Shown piece by piece: positions 8,126 through 16,457 of a stretch of DNA of 36,835 nucleotides. The notes under the pieces are model-generated. The model searched no databases. It was not told the DNA's origin and was given only the letters and a program-made list of their open reading frames with translations. This DNA is from Clostridia bacterium. Its GTDB lineage: Bacteria; Bacillota; Sulfobacillia; RBS10-35; JAJYVM01. Each line of letters starts with the position of its first letter. The first letter of the stretch is position 1. Both the position numbers and the translations under genes were made by a program. Location of the stretch: assembly GCA_027314765.1 (NCBI GenBank), contig DAHVAF010000030.1:1-36835 (forward strand), given 5' to 3'.

Positions 8126-8159
8126 GGTCAAATCTGGGATGGTCAAATCGGAGTAGAAT
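8126..8159 (+). promoter_or_regulatory. Direct repeat and -10-like element upstream of htpX
   Basis: The 9-mer ggtcaaatc occurs at 8126-8134 and 8141-8149 (15-bp period), followed by tagaat at 8154-8159, a good -10 candidate. The repeats cover the place where a -35 box would lie, so they look like an activator or repressor site for the htpX-pspAB operon. This is inference from spacing only. Confidence 0.35.
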
Positions 8160-8181
8160 GGGGCCTGACATTGGAGGTTGA

Positions 8182-9117
8182 GTGGCGATGCGCCGTCGGA
8201 TCAGCTCCGACTGGCAGCTGCAGGCGCGCATGGTCTTCAGCATGCTGCTCCTGGCGGCACTGTATCTTGTCTTTGCGGACGTGCTCTTCAACTACACGAG
8301 CTTCGACTTCGCCGTGATCATCATCGGCGGCCTGCTGCTGGTCCAGTACTTCTACTCCGACAAGCTGGTCCTGGCCACCACGGGCGCCCGGATCGTGACC
8401 GAGGCCCAGGAGCCGGAGCTGCACGACATCGTGGGCCGGCTGGCGCAGATGGCCGACCTGCCCAAGCCCAGGGTGGCCGTGGTGCCCTCCCCAGTGCCGA
8501 ACGCGTTCGCGACGGGCAGAAACCCGAGCCACGCGGTGGTCGCCGTGACCCAGGGGCTGATGCAGCGCCTTGAGCCCCAGGAGGTCGAGGCCGTCCTCGC
8601 CCACGAGATCACGCACGTGTACCACCGCGACATGACGGTGATGACCATCGCGTCGTTCTTCGCGACGATCGCCGGGTTCATCACCCGCAACGCCATGTTC
8701 ATGGGCATGTTCGGCGGGTTCGGCGGCGGCTTCGGCGGCGGGTACGGCGGCGGCCGCGGGCGCAACAACAACAACGGCGGCGGCTTCCTCATCGTGCTGG
8801 TCGTCTCGATCCTGGTCTGGATCATCTCGTTCTTCCTGATCAACGCGCTGTCGCGCTACCGGGAGTATTCGGCCGACCGCGGCTCGGCCGAGCTGACGGG
8901 CGCGCCGAGCCACCTGGCCTCGGCCCTGATCAAGATCAGCAACACCATGCAGCGCGTGCCGCAGCGCGACCTGCGCCAGACGGAGGCGCTCAACGCCCTG
9001 TTCATCATCCCCGCCGTCGCGCAGCGCTCCTGGGTCGAGCTGTTCGCGACGCACCCGTCCCTGGAGCACCGCCTCGCCTACCTGCGCAAGCTCGAGGCGC
9101 AGATGATCAAGTCGTGA
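8182..9117 (+). CDS. htpX: HtpX-type membrane zinc metalloprotease (M48B)
   Basis: 311 residues. It degrades damaged membrane proteins on the cytoplasmic side. Two N-terminal membrane segments (about 18-35 and 43-58) are followed by the zinc motif HEITH (141-145), a further hydrophobic stretch, a long Gly/Asn-rich loop (about 174-197), another membrane segment (IVLVVSILVWIISFFLI) and the third zinc ligand region REYSADRGSAEL. It ends with the family's THPSLEHRLAYLRKL. The GTG at 8182 follows ggaggttga. The last codons overlap the start of pspAB (GTGA), so the two are translationally coupled. Its placement with pspAB and pspA fits a role in membrane stress. Confidence 0.93.
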   Translation: MAMRRRISSDWQLQARMVFSMLLLAALYLVFADVLFNYTSFDFAVIIIGGLLLVQYFYSDKLVLATTGARIVTEAQEPELHDIVGRLAQMADLPKPRVAVVPSPVPNAFATGRNPSHAVVAVTQGLMQRLEPQEVEAVLAHEITHVYHRDMTVMTIASFFATIAGFITRNAMFMGMFGGFGGGFGGGYGGGRGRNNNNGGGFLIVLVVSILVWIISFFLINALSRYREYSADRGSAELTGAPSHLASALIKISNTMQRVPQRDLRQTEALNALFIIPAVAQRSWVELFATHPSLEHRLAYLRKLEAQMIKS

Positions 9118-9680
9118 GCTTCTGGGACGCGCTGCTCGGGCGCAACAAGCTGAAGGCGCCGGACCTGGACCGGGTGTTCGGACTGGTCGGGGCCTCGACC
9201 ACGCTGAGCGACGATCTCGGCCTGCAGCCGGCGGGCCGGGGCGGGCTCTGCCTGAAGCCGGTCGAGGGCGGCGGATTCCGCCTCACCGACAAGGAGACGG
9301 GCGACCTCGTGCGCCTGGCCGCCAAGGACATGAAGGCCGACATCAGCATCTCCGACGACGAGTTCGGCTACCGCTGGATCGTCTTCAGCGACCCGAAGCT
9401 GGAGGACCTGGTGAACCTGGTGCACCTCGGCGCCAGCACGCTGCAGGAGCAGGGGTTCGGCGAGCACCTGCTGGCTGCCGTGTTCCGCTTCACGGGGAGC
9501 GGCGGCGACGCGTACCTGATCTACAACTACAAGCGCGGGAACTTTTACCCGTTCGCGCCGCGGTCGGGCCGCCAGCGCGACCTGAAGCTGGAGTTCGAAA
9601 CATCGTCCGCGCTGAGCGGGGAGCTGTCGGTGGAAAAGGATACGGCGCGCTGGTATCCGCTCTGGGATTCGCCGGTCTAG
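9114..9680 (+). CDS. pspAB: PspA-associated protein PspAB
   Basis: 188 residues, starting MSFWDALLGRNK. It matches the PspAB family, known as a partner gene of PspA and HtpX in Gram-positive and Actinobacteria-type phage-shock systems. There are no membrane segments; the acidic/aromatic core (DDEFGYRWIVFSDPKLEDL, YLIYNYKRGNFYPFAP) is characteristic. Its biochemical role is not established. It probably works at the cytoplasmic face with PspA or HtpX. The GTG start overlaps the htpX stop by 4 nt. A strong hairpin follows the stop. Confidence 0.82.
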   Translation: MSFWDALLGRNKLKAPDLDRVFGLVGASTTLSDDLGLQPAGRGGLCLKPVEGGGFRLTDKETGDLVRLAAKDMKADISISDDEFGYRWIVFSDPKLEDLVNLVHLGASTLQEQGFGEHLLAAVFRFTGSGGDAYLIYNYKRGNFYPFAPRSGRQRDLKLEFETSSALSGELSVEKDTARWYPLWDSPV

Positions 9681-9715
9681 GGCCAGAGCCGCGGAGCCGC
9701 GGCCGGTTGAAGGGA

Positions 9716-9747
9716 GCCGCCGCCGGGGCGGGCGCCCCGGCGGCGGC
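9716..9747. terminator. Bidirectional hairpin between pspAB and pspAA
   Basis: A perfect 14-bp GC stem (gccgccgccggggc with its complement) around a gggc loop, placed between two convergent operons. There is no U-tract on either side, so termination may rely on stem strength or on Rho. Confidence 0.65.
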
Positions 9748-9752
9748 AGGAC

Positions 9753-10022
9753 CTACTTCACCTGCTCGGTGAACAGACGCCGGGCCTCTTCCAGGGTCGT
9801 ATCGGAGCTCGGCAGGATCAGATCGGACTCGACCAGCCGGTCATGCGGAAGCGCCTGGCCCTGCTCGCGCACCACCGCCAGCGCGGCGCGGAAGCTGCTC
9901 GCGTAGCGCGACTCGTCGCTGGCGGCGATGCTGGCGAACATGTCCTCGTCCAGGGCCTTCAGCCGGCTCAGCGCGTCGGCGCTGAGGTCGTACTGGCCCT
10001 CCCCGAGGATACGCACGATCAT
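9753..10022 (-). CDS. pspAA: PspA-associated protein PspAA
   Basis: 89 residues, starting MIVRILGEGQYDL, the family's conserved N-terminus, with LNALDE-like LKALDEDMF and a C-terminal LPSSDTTLEEARRLF. It is a small cytosolic protein that accompanies PspA in many phage-shock loci; its mechanism is unknown. The ATG overlaps the pspA stop (ATGA), so it is translated together with pspA. With pspAB and htpX on the facing strand, the four-gene stress module is complete. Confidence 0.85.
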   Translation of the reverse strand: MIVRILGEGQYDLSADALSRLKALDEDMFASIAASDESRYASSFRAALAVVREQGQALPHDRLVESDLILPSSDTTLEEARRLFTEQVK

Positions 10023-10738
10023 GCGCCCGTCCCTCCCTGCTTGCTGCCCGCCTCGGCCTTCAGGCGGGCCAGCTCCGCGTCGACGTCCACCTGGCTCTTC
10101 GCCTTGCGGAGCTCGTCGCCGATCGGGTCGTTGGTCTTCGTGAAGTCGGGCAGCGCCCCGTCGGTCGTCAGCTCATCGATGGCGGCGGCGCGCGCCTTCA
10201 TGGACTCCGTCTTGTCCTGCGCGCGCTGGACCGCGAGCCCGACGTCGGTCATCTCCTCCGACAGCCCCGTGGCGGCCTGGCCGATTTTCACCTGCGCCTC
10301 CGCCGAGGAGTACTGCGCCTTGATGACCTCCTTCTGGGTCCGGAAGGCGTCGACCTTGGCGGACAGCCGCTGCTCGGCCAGCTCCATCTTCTGCTGCTCC
10401 TGGGCCAGGCTGTCGATCTGCGGCTGCAGCGCGTCGAGCTGCGCCTGCACCGCCGACTTGCGCTCGATGGCCGCGCGGGCCAGGTCCTCGCGGTTGATCT
10501 GCAGGGCCTGCTTCGCCTGGTCGTCCAGCATCGAAAGGTTTTCCTTGAGTCGCACGCCCTGCAGCTCGAGGCGCTTCTTGCCCGCCACCACGTCGGCGAG
10601 GCTGCGGCGCACCTGCTGCAGCATCTCGAGCTGCTTCTGATAGCTCAGCTCCAGCGTCTCCCGCGGGTCCTCGGCAGCGTCCAGGGCCTTGTTGATCTTC
10701 GCCTTGAAAATGGTCGACATCCGTGACAGCACACTCAC
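10019..10738 (-). CDS. pspA: Phage shock protein A (PspA/IM30/Vipp1 family)
   Basis: 239 residues, almost entirely coiled coil. It begins MSVLSRMSTIFKAKINKALD (N-terminal amphipathic helix that binds stressed membrane), then DPRETLELSYQKQLEML and long heptad-rich helices, and ends with a DAELARLKAE segment, as in bacterial PspA. It stabilises the inner membrane by forming ESCRT-III-like assemblies. The GTG at 10738 is favoured because the family begins a few residues before LSRM; an ATG at 10720 is a weaker alternative. I see no PspF-type sigma-54 promoter signature upstream. Confidence 0.93.
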   Translation of the reverse strand: MSVLSRMSTIFKAKINKALDAAEDPRETLELSYQKQLEMLQQVRRSLADVVAGKKRLELQGVRLKENLSMLDDQAKQALQINREDLARAAIERKSAVQAQLDALQPQIDSLAQEQQKMELAEQRLSAKVDAFRTQKEVIKAQYSSAEAQVKIGQAATGLSEEMTDVGLAVQRAQDKTESMKARAAAIDELTTDGALPDFTKTNDPIGDELRKAKSQVDVDAELARLKAEAGSKQGGTGA

Positions 10739-11546
10739 CTGCGGGCACCTCCACGCGGCCCATTATCCGCCTCGCGGGCCGTTCCCGCCATGCGGGCGCC
10801 CCCACGCCCCAAGGCACGCGGCGACCCGCCCGCACCCCGCGTGCTCGCCCATACGCCCAGATCGTCCAAGCGCCTCCAGGCTCGCTCAATCTCATCCGCA
10901 CGCTATCATCCGTGATTGCCAGTGCGCGCCCGCAGCGCGGCCATGACCGGGATGCCAGGACACGCGCGGATCGCGGGACTTCGGGCTCGCGAGTTCGCGC
11001 GCCAAACCGGCGTATGCGTGAGTGGCGCAGCCCACAGTCAGGCCCCGAGCTGGCCACGCGGGCAGGTCGGCGGCGGGCAGGTGGGACCACGCCGCGCGGG
11101 GCTGCTCGGCGCCTGTGCGGGTGGCGCAGCTCACTTTCAGCCTCAACGTGGGCGAGGCGATCCGGTCCACGCGATGCAGTCCGCCTGCCGGGGCCCAGGC
11201 GTATCCCGCCGCTCACCGGCGCAGGGAGGGCGAATCCGGGCCGCGCGGCTGCCGCGTCGCGCACTTCACACCGGGGTCCCACGCGCCTTGCCTCACTCGT
11301 CGCCGTCGTGAGCAGAGGCCGCCGTGTCGCGCAGGTCATGCCGCGGCGCGAGGCGCCGCACGCACCCGCTCACCGACGCCGTGAGCATGGGCCGCGGTGT
11401 CGCGACTTCATGCCGCGGTGCGGGTTCACCGCCGTCGTGGCCAGCGGGGCCGCCGTGTCGCGCACTTCATGCCGCGACGCTACGGGTTTTCGCCTCGCCC
11501 GGCGACGTGGTGGCCAGCTGGGCGCCCTGTCGAGCGCAACAGGCCG
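10739..11546. repeat. Gene-free interval with degenerate 60-70-bp repeats
   Basis: No convincing gene is seen on either strand. A unit built on gccgccgtgtcgcgcacttc followed by atgccgcg recurs near 11250, 11320, 11390 and 11448, with small inverted repeats of the type gctcac/gtgagc between copies. More decayed copies (gagtggcgcagccca, gtggcgcagctcac) continue to about 11010. The array lies between the thiI 3' end and the pspA 5' end, so the first 150 bp should also hold the pspA promoter, which I could not identify. Confidence 0.6.
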
Positions 11547-11547
11547 G

Positions 11548-11571
11548 GCGTGCCCGTTCACGCCCGGCGCA
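11548..11571 (-). terminator. Hairpin downstream of thiI
   Basis: Perfect 9-bp stem ccgggcgtg / cacgcccgg with a 6-nt loop, 8 nt after the thiI stop on the minus strand. There is no T-run, so it may be a weak or Rho-assisted terminator. Confidence 0.5.
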
Positions 11572-11578
11572 GGGACCT

Positions 11579-12727
11579 TCACGGTTCCACGAACAGGCGC
11601 TCAGACCCGCTCAGAGCGGCCGCCAGCAGGTCCGCGGCCGGCAACGGGGCCTCCGCCTCGCGCACCTGCTCACGGGTCGGGCGCGTGCGCGGGTGGCGGG
11701 GCGCGAAGATCGAGCAGCAGTCCTCGTACGGGCGGATCGAGATGTCATACGTGCCGATGCGGCGGGCGATGGCGACGATCTCATCCTTGTCGAGGGCCAC
11801 CACCGGCCGCAGCAGCGGCAGCTCGGCGACCTCGCCCACGGCGGCCAGGGCCTCAAGGGTCTGGCTGGCGACCTGGCCCAGGCTGTCGCCAGTGACCAGG
11901 GCGCCCGCCCGCTCGCGCCGGCTCAGCTCCTCCGCGACGCGCAGCATCATCCGCCGCGTCAGCAGCGTGGCGAACGGGGCCGGGCAGAGGTCGCGGATCG
12001 CGACCTGGCATTCCGTGAAGGGGACGACCCAGAGGCGCATCGGGCCAAAGTACCGGCCGAGGGCGCGGCAGAGGTCGACGACCTTCTCCTTGGTGCGGTC
12101 TCCCGTGAACGGGAACGCATGGAAGTACACGGCGGCGACGGACAGCCCCCGCTTGCCGGCCAGGTAGGTGGCAACCGGGCTGTCGATGCCGCCGCTGAGG
12201 AGGGCTACCGCTCGGCCGCTGGCACCGAGCGGCAGGCCCCCGGGGCCCGGGAGCGCCTGCCCATGCAGGTACACGACATCTGAGCGAACCTCTACGGCCA
12301 GGGTGAGGTCCGGGTGGTGGACGTCCACGGCAAGCCCCGTGGCGTCAGCGACCGCTGCGCCCAGGGCGGCGTTGATCTCCGGGGAGGTCAGCGGGAACCC
12401 CTTCCAGACCCGGCGGGCCGCAATCTTGAACGAGTGCGCCCCTGAGGCGCGGGCCAGGTCGATCGCGGCCCCCGCGATCGCAGGCATGTTGGGCGCCGCC
12501 GGCACCGCGCCAATCACGCTCACCAGCCCGAAGACCCGGGTCATCGCGTCGGCCGTCTGCGCGGCCGACGCCTCCGGCACGTGCACAACCACCTGGCCCC
12601 CGCGCAGGGAGGCAGCGGCTCCCTCGGGGAGCCGCTGCCGCACCTGCCTCAGCAGCCGCCGCTCGAACTCGCCGCGGTTGGCGCCCTTCAGGCCGATCTC
12701 GCCGAAGCGGCCGAGGATGGTCGTCAC
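11579..12727 (-). CDS. thiI: tRNA sulfurtransferase / thiazole sulfur carrier enzyme ThiI
   Basis: 382 residues. ThiI adenylates uridine-8 of tRNA and transfers sulfur to give 4-thiouridine; in some bacteria it also feeds thiazole synthesis. Seen: an N-terminal ferredoxin-like/THUMP region (1-155; GRFGEIGLKGANRGEFE at the start, FKIAARRVWKGFP), the PP-loop SGGIDSPVATYLAGKRG (about 176-192), CPAPFATLLTRRMMLRVAE and ALVTGDSLGQVASQTLE. There is no C-terminal rhodanese domain, so persulfide probably comes directly from the adjacent cysteine desulfurase, as in bacilli. The GTG start overlaps the desulfurase stop (GTGA). Confidence 0.93.
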   Translation of the reverse strand: MTTILGRFGEIGLKGANRGEFERRLLRQVRQRLPEGAAASLRGGQVVVHVPEASAAQTADAMTRVFGLVSVIGAVPAAPNMPAIAGAAIDLARASGAHSFKIAARRVWKGFPLTSPEINAALGAAVADATGLAVDVHHPDLTLAVEVRSDVVYLHGQALPGPGGLPLGASGRAVALLSGGIDSPVATYLAGKRGLSVAAVYFHAFPFTGDRTKEKVVDLCRALGRYFGPMRLWVVPFTECQVAIRDLCPAPFATLLTRRMMLRVAEELSRRERAGALVTGDSLGQVASQTLEALAAVGEVAELPLLRPVVALDKDEIVAIARRIGTYDISIRPYEDCCSIFAPRHPRTRPTREQVREAEAPLPAADLLAAALSGSERLFVEP

Positions 12728-13863
12728 CGGTGGACCAGCCGGCGCAACGCGGCGACGGCGTCGCGGAAGGCCTCAGCGGCCGCATCGATCTCCGCCTCGG
12801 TCGTCAGTCGGCTCAGGCTCAGGCGGATGGAACTTCTCACGGCCGCCTCGGGCAGGCCGAGGGCCAGGAGCACGTGGCTGGGCTCCGGCCGGCGGGAGTG
12901 GCATGCGGAGCCGGCCGAGCAGGCCACGCCCCGCTCCTCCAGCGCGTGGAGCAAAACCTCGGCCGGCAGGCCGGGGACACACACGTTGAGGATGTGCGGC
13001 GCGGCGGTTTCGGGTCCGGGCCCGTTCCGGGTGGCGATCATGCTGATCGCCTCCCACAGCTTCTCGCGGAGCGTCGCCATCCCGGCCGCGGCGTCAGGGG
13101 CAGCCGCGCACAACCGCGCGGCCGCCCCAAACCCCGCAATCCCCGGCACGTTCTCGGTCCCCGGGCGCAGCCCGCCCTGCTGGTCGCCCCCGTGCATCAG
13201 CGGAAGCATCCGCATGCCCCGCCGCACCCACAGGGCGCCGACGCCCTTGGGGCCGTGGATCTTGTGCGCCGAGAGGGCGCAGGTGTCCACCCCCCACTCC
13301 CCCGGGCGCAGCGGCACCTTCCCCAGCGCCTGGACGCCGTCCACGTGAAAGGCCGGCCGCTGCGGCAGGCGGGCCAGGGCAGCGCCGATCTCCGCCACCG
13401 GCTGCACGGTGCCGACCTCGTTGTTGACGTGGCCGATGGCGACGACAACCGTGCCAGGCACCGCGGCGGCCTCGGCCACCGCCTCGGGCGCGACGCGGCC
13501 CGCGGCATCGACCGGCAGCCGCACGACCTCGTCGGCGCAGGCATCGACCGCTGCGAGCACGGAGCTGTGCTCGATGGCGGTGGTCACGATCCGGCGGCCG
13601 GCGCGCCGCCGGGCGGCGGCCAGGCCGCCGATGGCCAGGTTGTTGCTCTCCGTTCCCCCGGAGGTGAACAGGACCTCCTCGCCGGCAACCCCCAGCAGGC
13701 CCGCCAGAACGTCGCGGGCGGCGCCCGCGACGCGCGAAGCCTCAATGCCCCAGCGGTGCGGGGACGACGGATTGCCGAACCGGCGCAGCAGAGCATCGCT
13801 CACGGCGGCGGCCACCTCCGGCACGGCCGGCGTGGTTGCGGCGTTGTCAAGGTAGACGTCCAC
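12724..13863 (-). CDS. Cysteine desulfurase (NifS/IscS class), dedicated to ThiI
   Basis: 379 residues. A PLP enzyme that converts cysteine to alanine and an enzyme-bound persulfide. Seen: DNAATTPAVPEV at the N-terminus, FTSGGTESNNLAI, the PLP lysine in CALSAHKIHGPKG, LRPGTENVPGIAGF, and the catalytic cysteine loop GVACSAGSACHS. GTG at 13863 is chosen: aaagggg lies about 8 nt upstream and the family starts right at this point; longer in-frame starts exist but add unrelated sequence. It is translationally coupled to thiI, which argues for delivery of sulfur to tRNA (as NifZ does in Bacillus) rather than general Fe-S assembly. No iscU-like gene is nearby. Confidence 0.92.
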   Translation of the reverse strand: MDVYLDNAATTPAVPEVAAAVSDALLRRFGNPSSPHRWGIEASRVAGAARDVLAGLLGVAGEEVLFTSGGTESNNLAIGGLAAARRRAGRRIVTTAIEHSSVLAAVDACADEVVRLPVDAAGRVAPEAVAEAAAVPGTVVVAIGHVNNEVGTVQPVAEIGAALARLPQRPAFHVDGVQALGKVPLRPGEWGVDTCALSAHKIHGPKGVGALWVRRGMRMLPLMHGGDQQGGLRPGTENVPGIAGFGAAARLCAAAPDAAAGMATLREKLWEAISMIATRNGPGPETAAPHILNVCVPGLPAEVLLHALEERGVACSAGSACHSRRPEPSHVLLALGLPEAAVRSSIRLSLSRLTTEAEIDAAAEAFRDAVAALRRLVHR

Positions 13864-13949
13864 CGCGGCAGCCCCTTTCCGCATCCAGCATAGCAAAGGG
13901 CCACGCGCGCGGGCGGACCTGACCTGCCATGTTCCTCCAGGCGGCAGGA

Positions 13950-13970
13950 TTCGACGACTCAACCGTCGAA
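13950..13970. promoter_or_regulatory. Inverted repeat in the divergent desulfurase/glucoamylase interval
   Basis: ttcgacg and cgtcgaa form a perfect 7-bp inverted repeat with a 7-nt spacer, midway between two divergent genes. It could be an operator or a transcript hairpin. The remainder of 13864-14052 holds no gene. Confidence 0.3.
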
Positions 13971-14052
13971 CGGCGCCTCACATGGGTTGTGCATATCGTT
14001 CCAGAAGGGCCGGCAATGCTATAGGGCACCGCACCGGAGAGGTTGTGGCCAA

Positions 14053-16047
14053 TTGCCCCGGGATCTGATCTTCGGCAACGGTCAGCTGCTCGTGACCTGC
14101 GACCGCTCGCTGGCCCTCCGCGATCTCTACTACCCGCACGTCGGGCTATGGAACCACATCGGCGGCCACCGCTTCCGCGTCGGGCTCTGGGCCGACGGGG
14201 CCTTCTCCTGGCTCGGGCCGCACGACTGGCGGATCAGCCCGCGCTATTGCGAGGCGTCCCTGGTCGGCGACTCGACGGCGGAGAGCGAGGCGCTGGGCCT
14301 CAGCCTGCGCGTCAGCGACGCCGTCCACTACCGCCAGAACATCTTCCTGCGCCGCATCGCGGTCACCAACCTGCTGCCGCGGGCGCGGCAGGTCCGCCTC
14401 TTCTTCCACCAGGACTTCTCGATCGATGAGAGCGATGTCGGCGACACGGCAGTGTACGACCCGGCGCCGAATGTCCTCTACCACTACAAGCGCGACCGCT
14501 ACTTCATGATCGATGGCGGCTCGTCCCAGGGCGGCATCGCCGAGTTCGCCACGGGCATCAAGCGCTTCGGCGGCGCCGAGGGCACCTGGCGCGACGCCGA
14601 GGACGGGCGGCTGGAGGGCAACCCCATCGCCCAGGGCTCGGTCGACAGCTGCGTCGGCATGCGCCTGCACCTGCCGCCGGAGGGGCGCGAGGACGTCTGG
14701 TACTGGATCGCGGCCGGCCGCACCTACGGCCAGGCACTGCGCCTCTGCCACCTCGTGCGCGCCACCGGCCCCGAGGTCATGCTGGGCCAGATCAAGGCCT
14801 ACTGGCAGCAGTGGGTGCGCAAGGCGCCGCTGCCCTCGAACGACCTGCCGGAGCCCGTCCAGGGCCTCTACGGCCAGAGCCTGCCGGTGCTGCGGGTCCA
14901 CGTCGACCGCGGCGGCGGCATCACGGCCGCCAACGACTCGGACATCCTGCAATATAACCGCGACCACTACAGCTACGTCTGGCCGCGCGACGGCGCCCTC
15001 GTCGCGCTGGCGCTGATCAAGGCCGGCTACCCCGAGCTGGCCGCCCCCTTTTTCAGCTTCTGCGCCCGGGCCCTCACGTCGGGCGGCTTCCTGCTGCAGA
15101 AGTACAACCCGGACGGGTCGGCGGGGTCCTGCTGGCACCCCTGGATCCAGGACGGCCGGCGCCAGCTGCCCATCCAGGAGGACCAGACGGCGCTGGTGCT
15201 GCATGCCCTCTGGGCGCACTTCCAGCAGTCGCGCGACATCGAGCTGGTGCTGTCGCTGGAGTCGAAGCTGATCGCGCCCGCGGCCGAGTTCCTGGCCGGG
15301 TACGTGTACCCGGAGCTGTCGCTGCCGCGCGAGACCTACGACCTCTGGGAGGAGCGGCGCGGCGTCCACACCTGGACCTGCGCGGCCGTGGCGGCCGGCC
15401 TGCAGGCCGCCGGCAACCTCGTCGAGGTCCTTGGCGATGAGGCGCGCGCCCAGCGGTACTGGCAGGCGGCGCGCAAGGTGCGGCACGGGTTCGTGACGCA
15501 CCTCTACGACGCCGCGGCCGGCCACTTCGCGCGCGGGCTGCGGGTGGAGGCCGACGGGCGCGTCACGCTCGACCCGGTGCCGGACGCGAGCACGGCGGCC
15601 GTGGCCCTGTTCGGGGTGCTGCCGCCCGGCGACCCGCGGGTGGCTGGGACCATGCACTGGCTGGAGGAGCGCCTCTGGGTGCGGACCGAGGTCGGCGGCC
15701 TTGCCCGCTACGACGGCGACAACTACTTCCGCTGCACGGGCGACTACGAGCGCGTGCCCGGCAACCCCTGGTTCGTCACGACCCTGTGGCTGGCGGAGTG
15801 GTACGTGGCGGCCGCGCGCTCGCGCGCCGACCTGAGCCGCGCCCGCGAGCTGATCCAGTGGGCGACGGAGCACGCCACATCCAGCGGGATCCTCTCCGAG
15901 CAGATCCACCCGGAGACGGGCGCGCCGCTGTCCGTGGCGCCGCTCTGCTGGTCGCACGCGGCGCTGGTGCATGCCGTCAGCCGCTACGCGGAGCAGTACC
16001 AGCGGCTGCCCTCGCACGCCAGCGTGGGCGCCGCCGCCATGGCGTAG
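14053..16047 (+). CDS. GH15-family glucoamylase / alpha-glucan hydrolase
   Basis: 664 residues. An inverting exo-hydrolase that releases glucose from alpha-glucans or acts on trehalose-type substrates. An N-terminal beta-sandwich (1-250: LRDLYYPHVGLWNH, RRIAVTNLLPRARQVRLFF) precedes the (alpha/alpha)6 barrel. Seen in the barrel: YVWPRDGALVALALIKAGY, PIQEDQTALVLHALW, the acid region YDLWEERRGVHTWTCAA, and the base region EQIHPETGAPLSVAPLCWSHA. There is no signal peptide, so it is probably intracellular. The TTG at 14053 is chosen from ggagagg about 10 nt upstream and from the family start. The last 15 codons and stop form the first unit of a 49-bp minisatellite. A strong terminator follows. 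Confidence 0.9.
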   Translation: MPRDLIFGNGQLLVTCDRSLALRDLYYPHVGLWNHIGGHRFRVGLWADGAFSWLGPHDWRISPRYCEASLVGDSTAESEALGLSLRVSDAVHYRQNIFLRRIAVTNLLPRARQVRLFFHQDFSIDESDVGDTAVYDPAPNVLYHYKRDRYFMIDGGSSQGGIAEFATGIKRFGGAEGTWRDAEDGRLEGNPIAQGSVDSCVGMRLHLPPEGREDVWYWIAAGRTYGQALRLCHLVRATGPEVMLGQIKAYWQQWVRKAPLPSNDLPEPVQGLYGQSLPVLRVHVDRGGGITAANDSDILQYNRDHYSYVWPRDGALVALALIKAGYPELAAPFFSFCARALTSGGFLLQKYNPDGSAGSCWHPWIQDGRRQLPIQEDQTALVLHALWAHFQQSRDIELVLSLESKLIAPAAEFLAGYVYPELSLPRETYDLWEERRGVHTWTCAAVAAGLQAAGNLVEVLGDEARAQRYWQAARKVRHGFVTHLYDAAAGHFARGLRVEADGRVTLDPVPDASTAAVALFGVLPPGDPRVAGTMHWLEERLWVRTEVGGLARYDGDNYFRCTGDYERVPGNPWFVTTLWLAEWYVAAARSRADLSRARELIQWATEHATSSGILSEQIHPETGAPLSVAPLCWSHAALVHAVSRYAEQYQRLPSHASVGAAAMA

Positions 16048-16457
16048 TACGCGGCTGCCGTCCCGAGTCGAAGTGGGCGCCACAGGGTTGGCGTCGTGAA
16101 GGGCGGCGCGTCGCGCCGCCCTTTTTGATGCATGCCGTCAGCCGCTGCGCCGAGCTGTGGTGGCGGCTTCCCTCCCAATGTCCGCGTGGGCGCGACTGCG
16201 GCGGCGCAGTATGCGGCTGCCGTCCCAAGTCGGCGTGGGTGCCGCTGCGATGGTGCAGTGGGCGGCTGCCGTCCCGAGTCAGCGTGGGCGCCACTGCGAT
16301 GGGGTCGTGCGCGGCTGCCGTCCCATGTCAGCGTGGGCGCCGCTGCGATGCCGTTGTGCCCGGCTGCCACCCCAAGTCAGCGTGGGTGCCGCTGCGATGC
16401 CGCTGTGCCCGGCTGCCACCCCAAGTCAGCGTGGGTGCCGCTGCGATGGCGTCGTGA
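16002..16457. repeat. 49-bp minisatellite seeded by the 3' end of the GH15 gene
   Basis: Units beginning gcggctgcc or a close variant start at 16002, 16051, 16163, 16213, 16262, 16311, 16360 and 16409, with a spacing of 49-50 bp inside each block. The first unit is the end of the glucoamylase coding sequence. The 18-mer tgcatgccgtcagccgct at 15968 recurs at 16129, and the terminator stem at 16100-16122 recurs at 16458-16480. Block one is 155 bp with two units, block two is 352 bp with six; the 197-bp difference equals four units. A tail-plus-terminator duplication followed by expansion explains this. No other gene is seen in 16048-16481. Confidence 0.9.
16099..16126 (+). terminator. Intrinsic terminator of the GH15 gene
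   Basis: Stem aagggcggcgc with its perfect complement, 3-nt loop, then a T-run. It lies 50 bp after the stop codon. A second copy of the stem without the T-run lies at 16458-16480 next to the stop of the oppositely oriented oxidoreductase gene. Confidence 0.85.

Noticed and set aside
10739-10950. Sigma-54 promoter for pspA
   Set aside because: A tggcaa sequence occurs on the minus strand but the required GG-N10-GC spacing is absent, and no PspF gene is present.
13985-14025. Promoter for the GH15 gene (ttgtgc ... tatagg)
   Set aside because: The spacing is about 27 nt, too long for a normal promoter, and no other pair fits.
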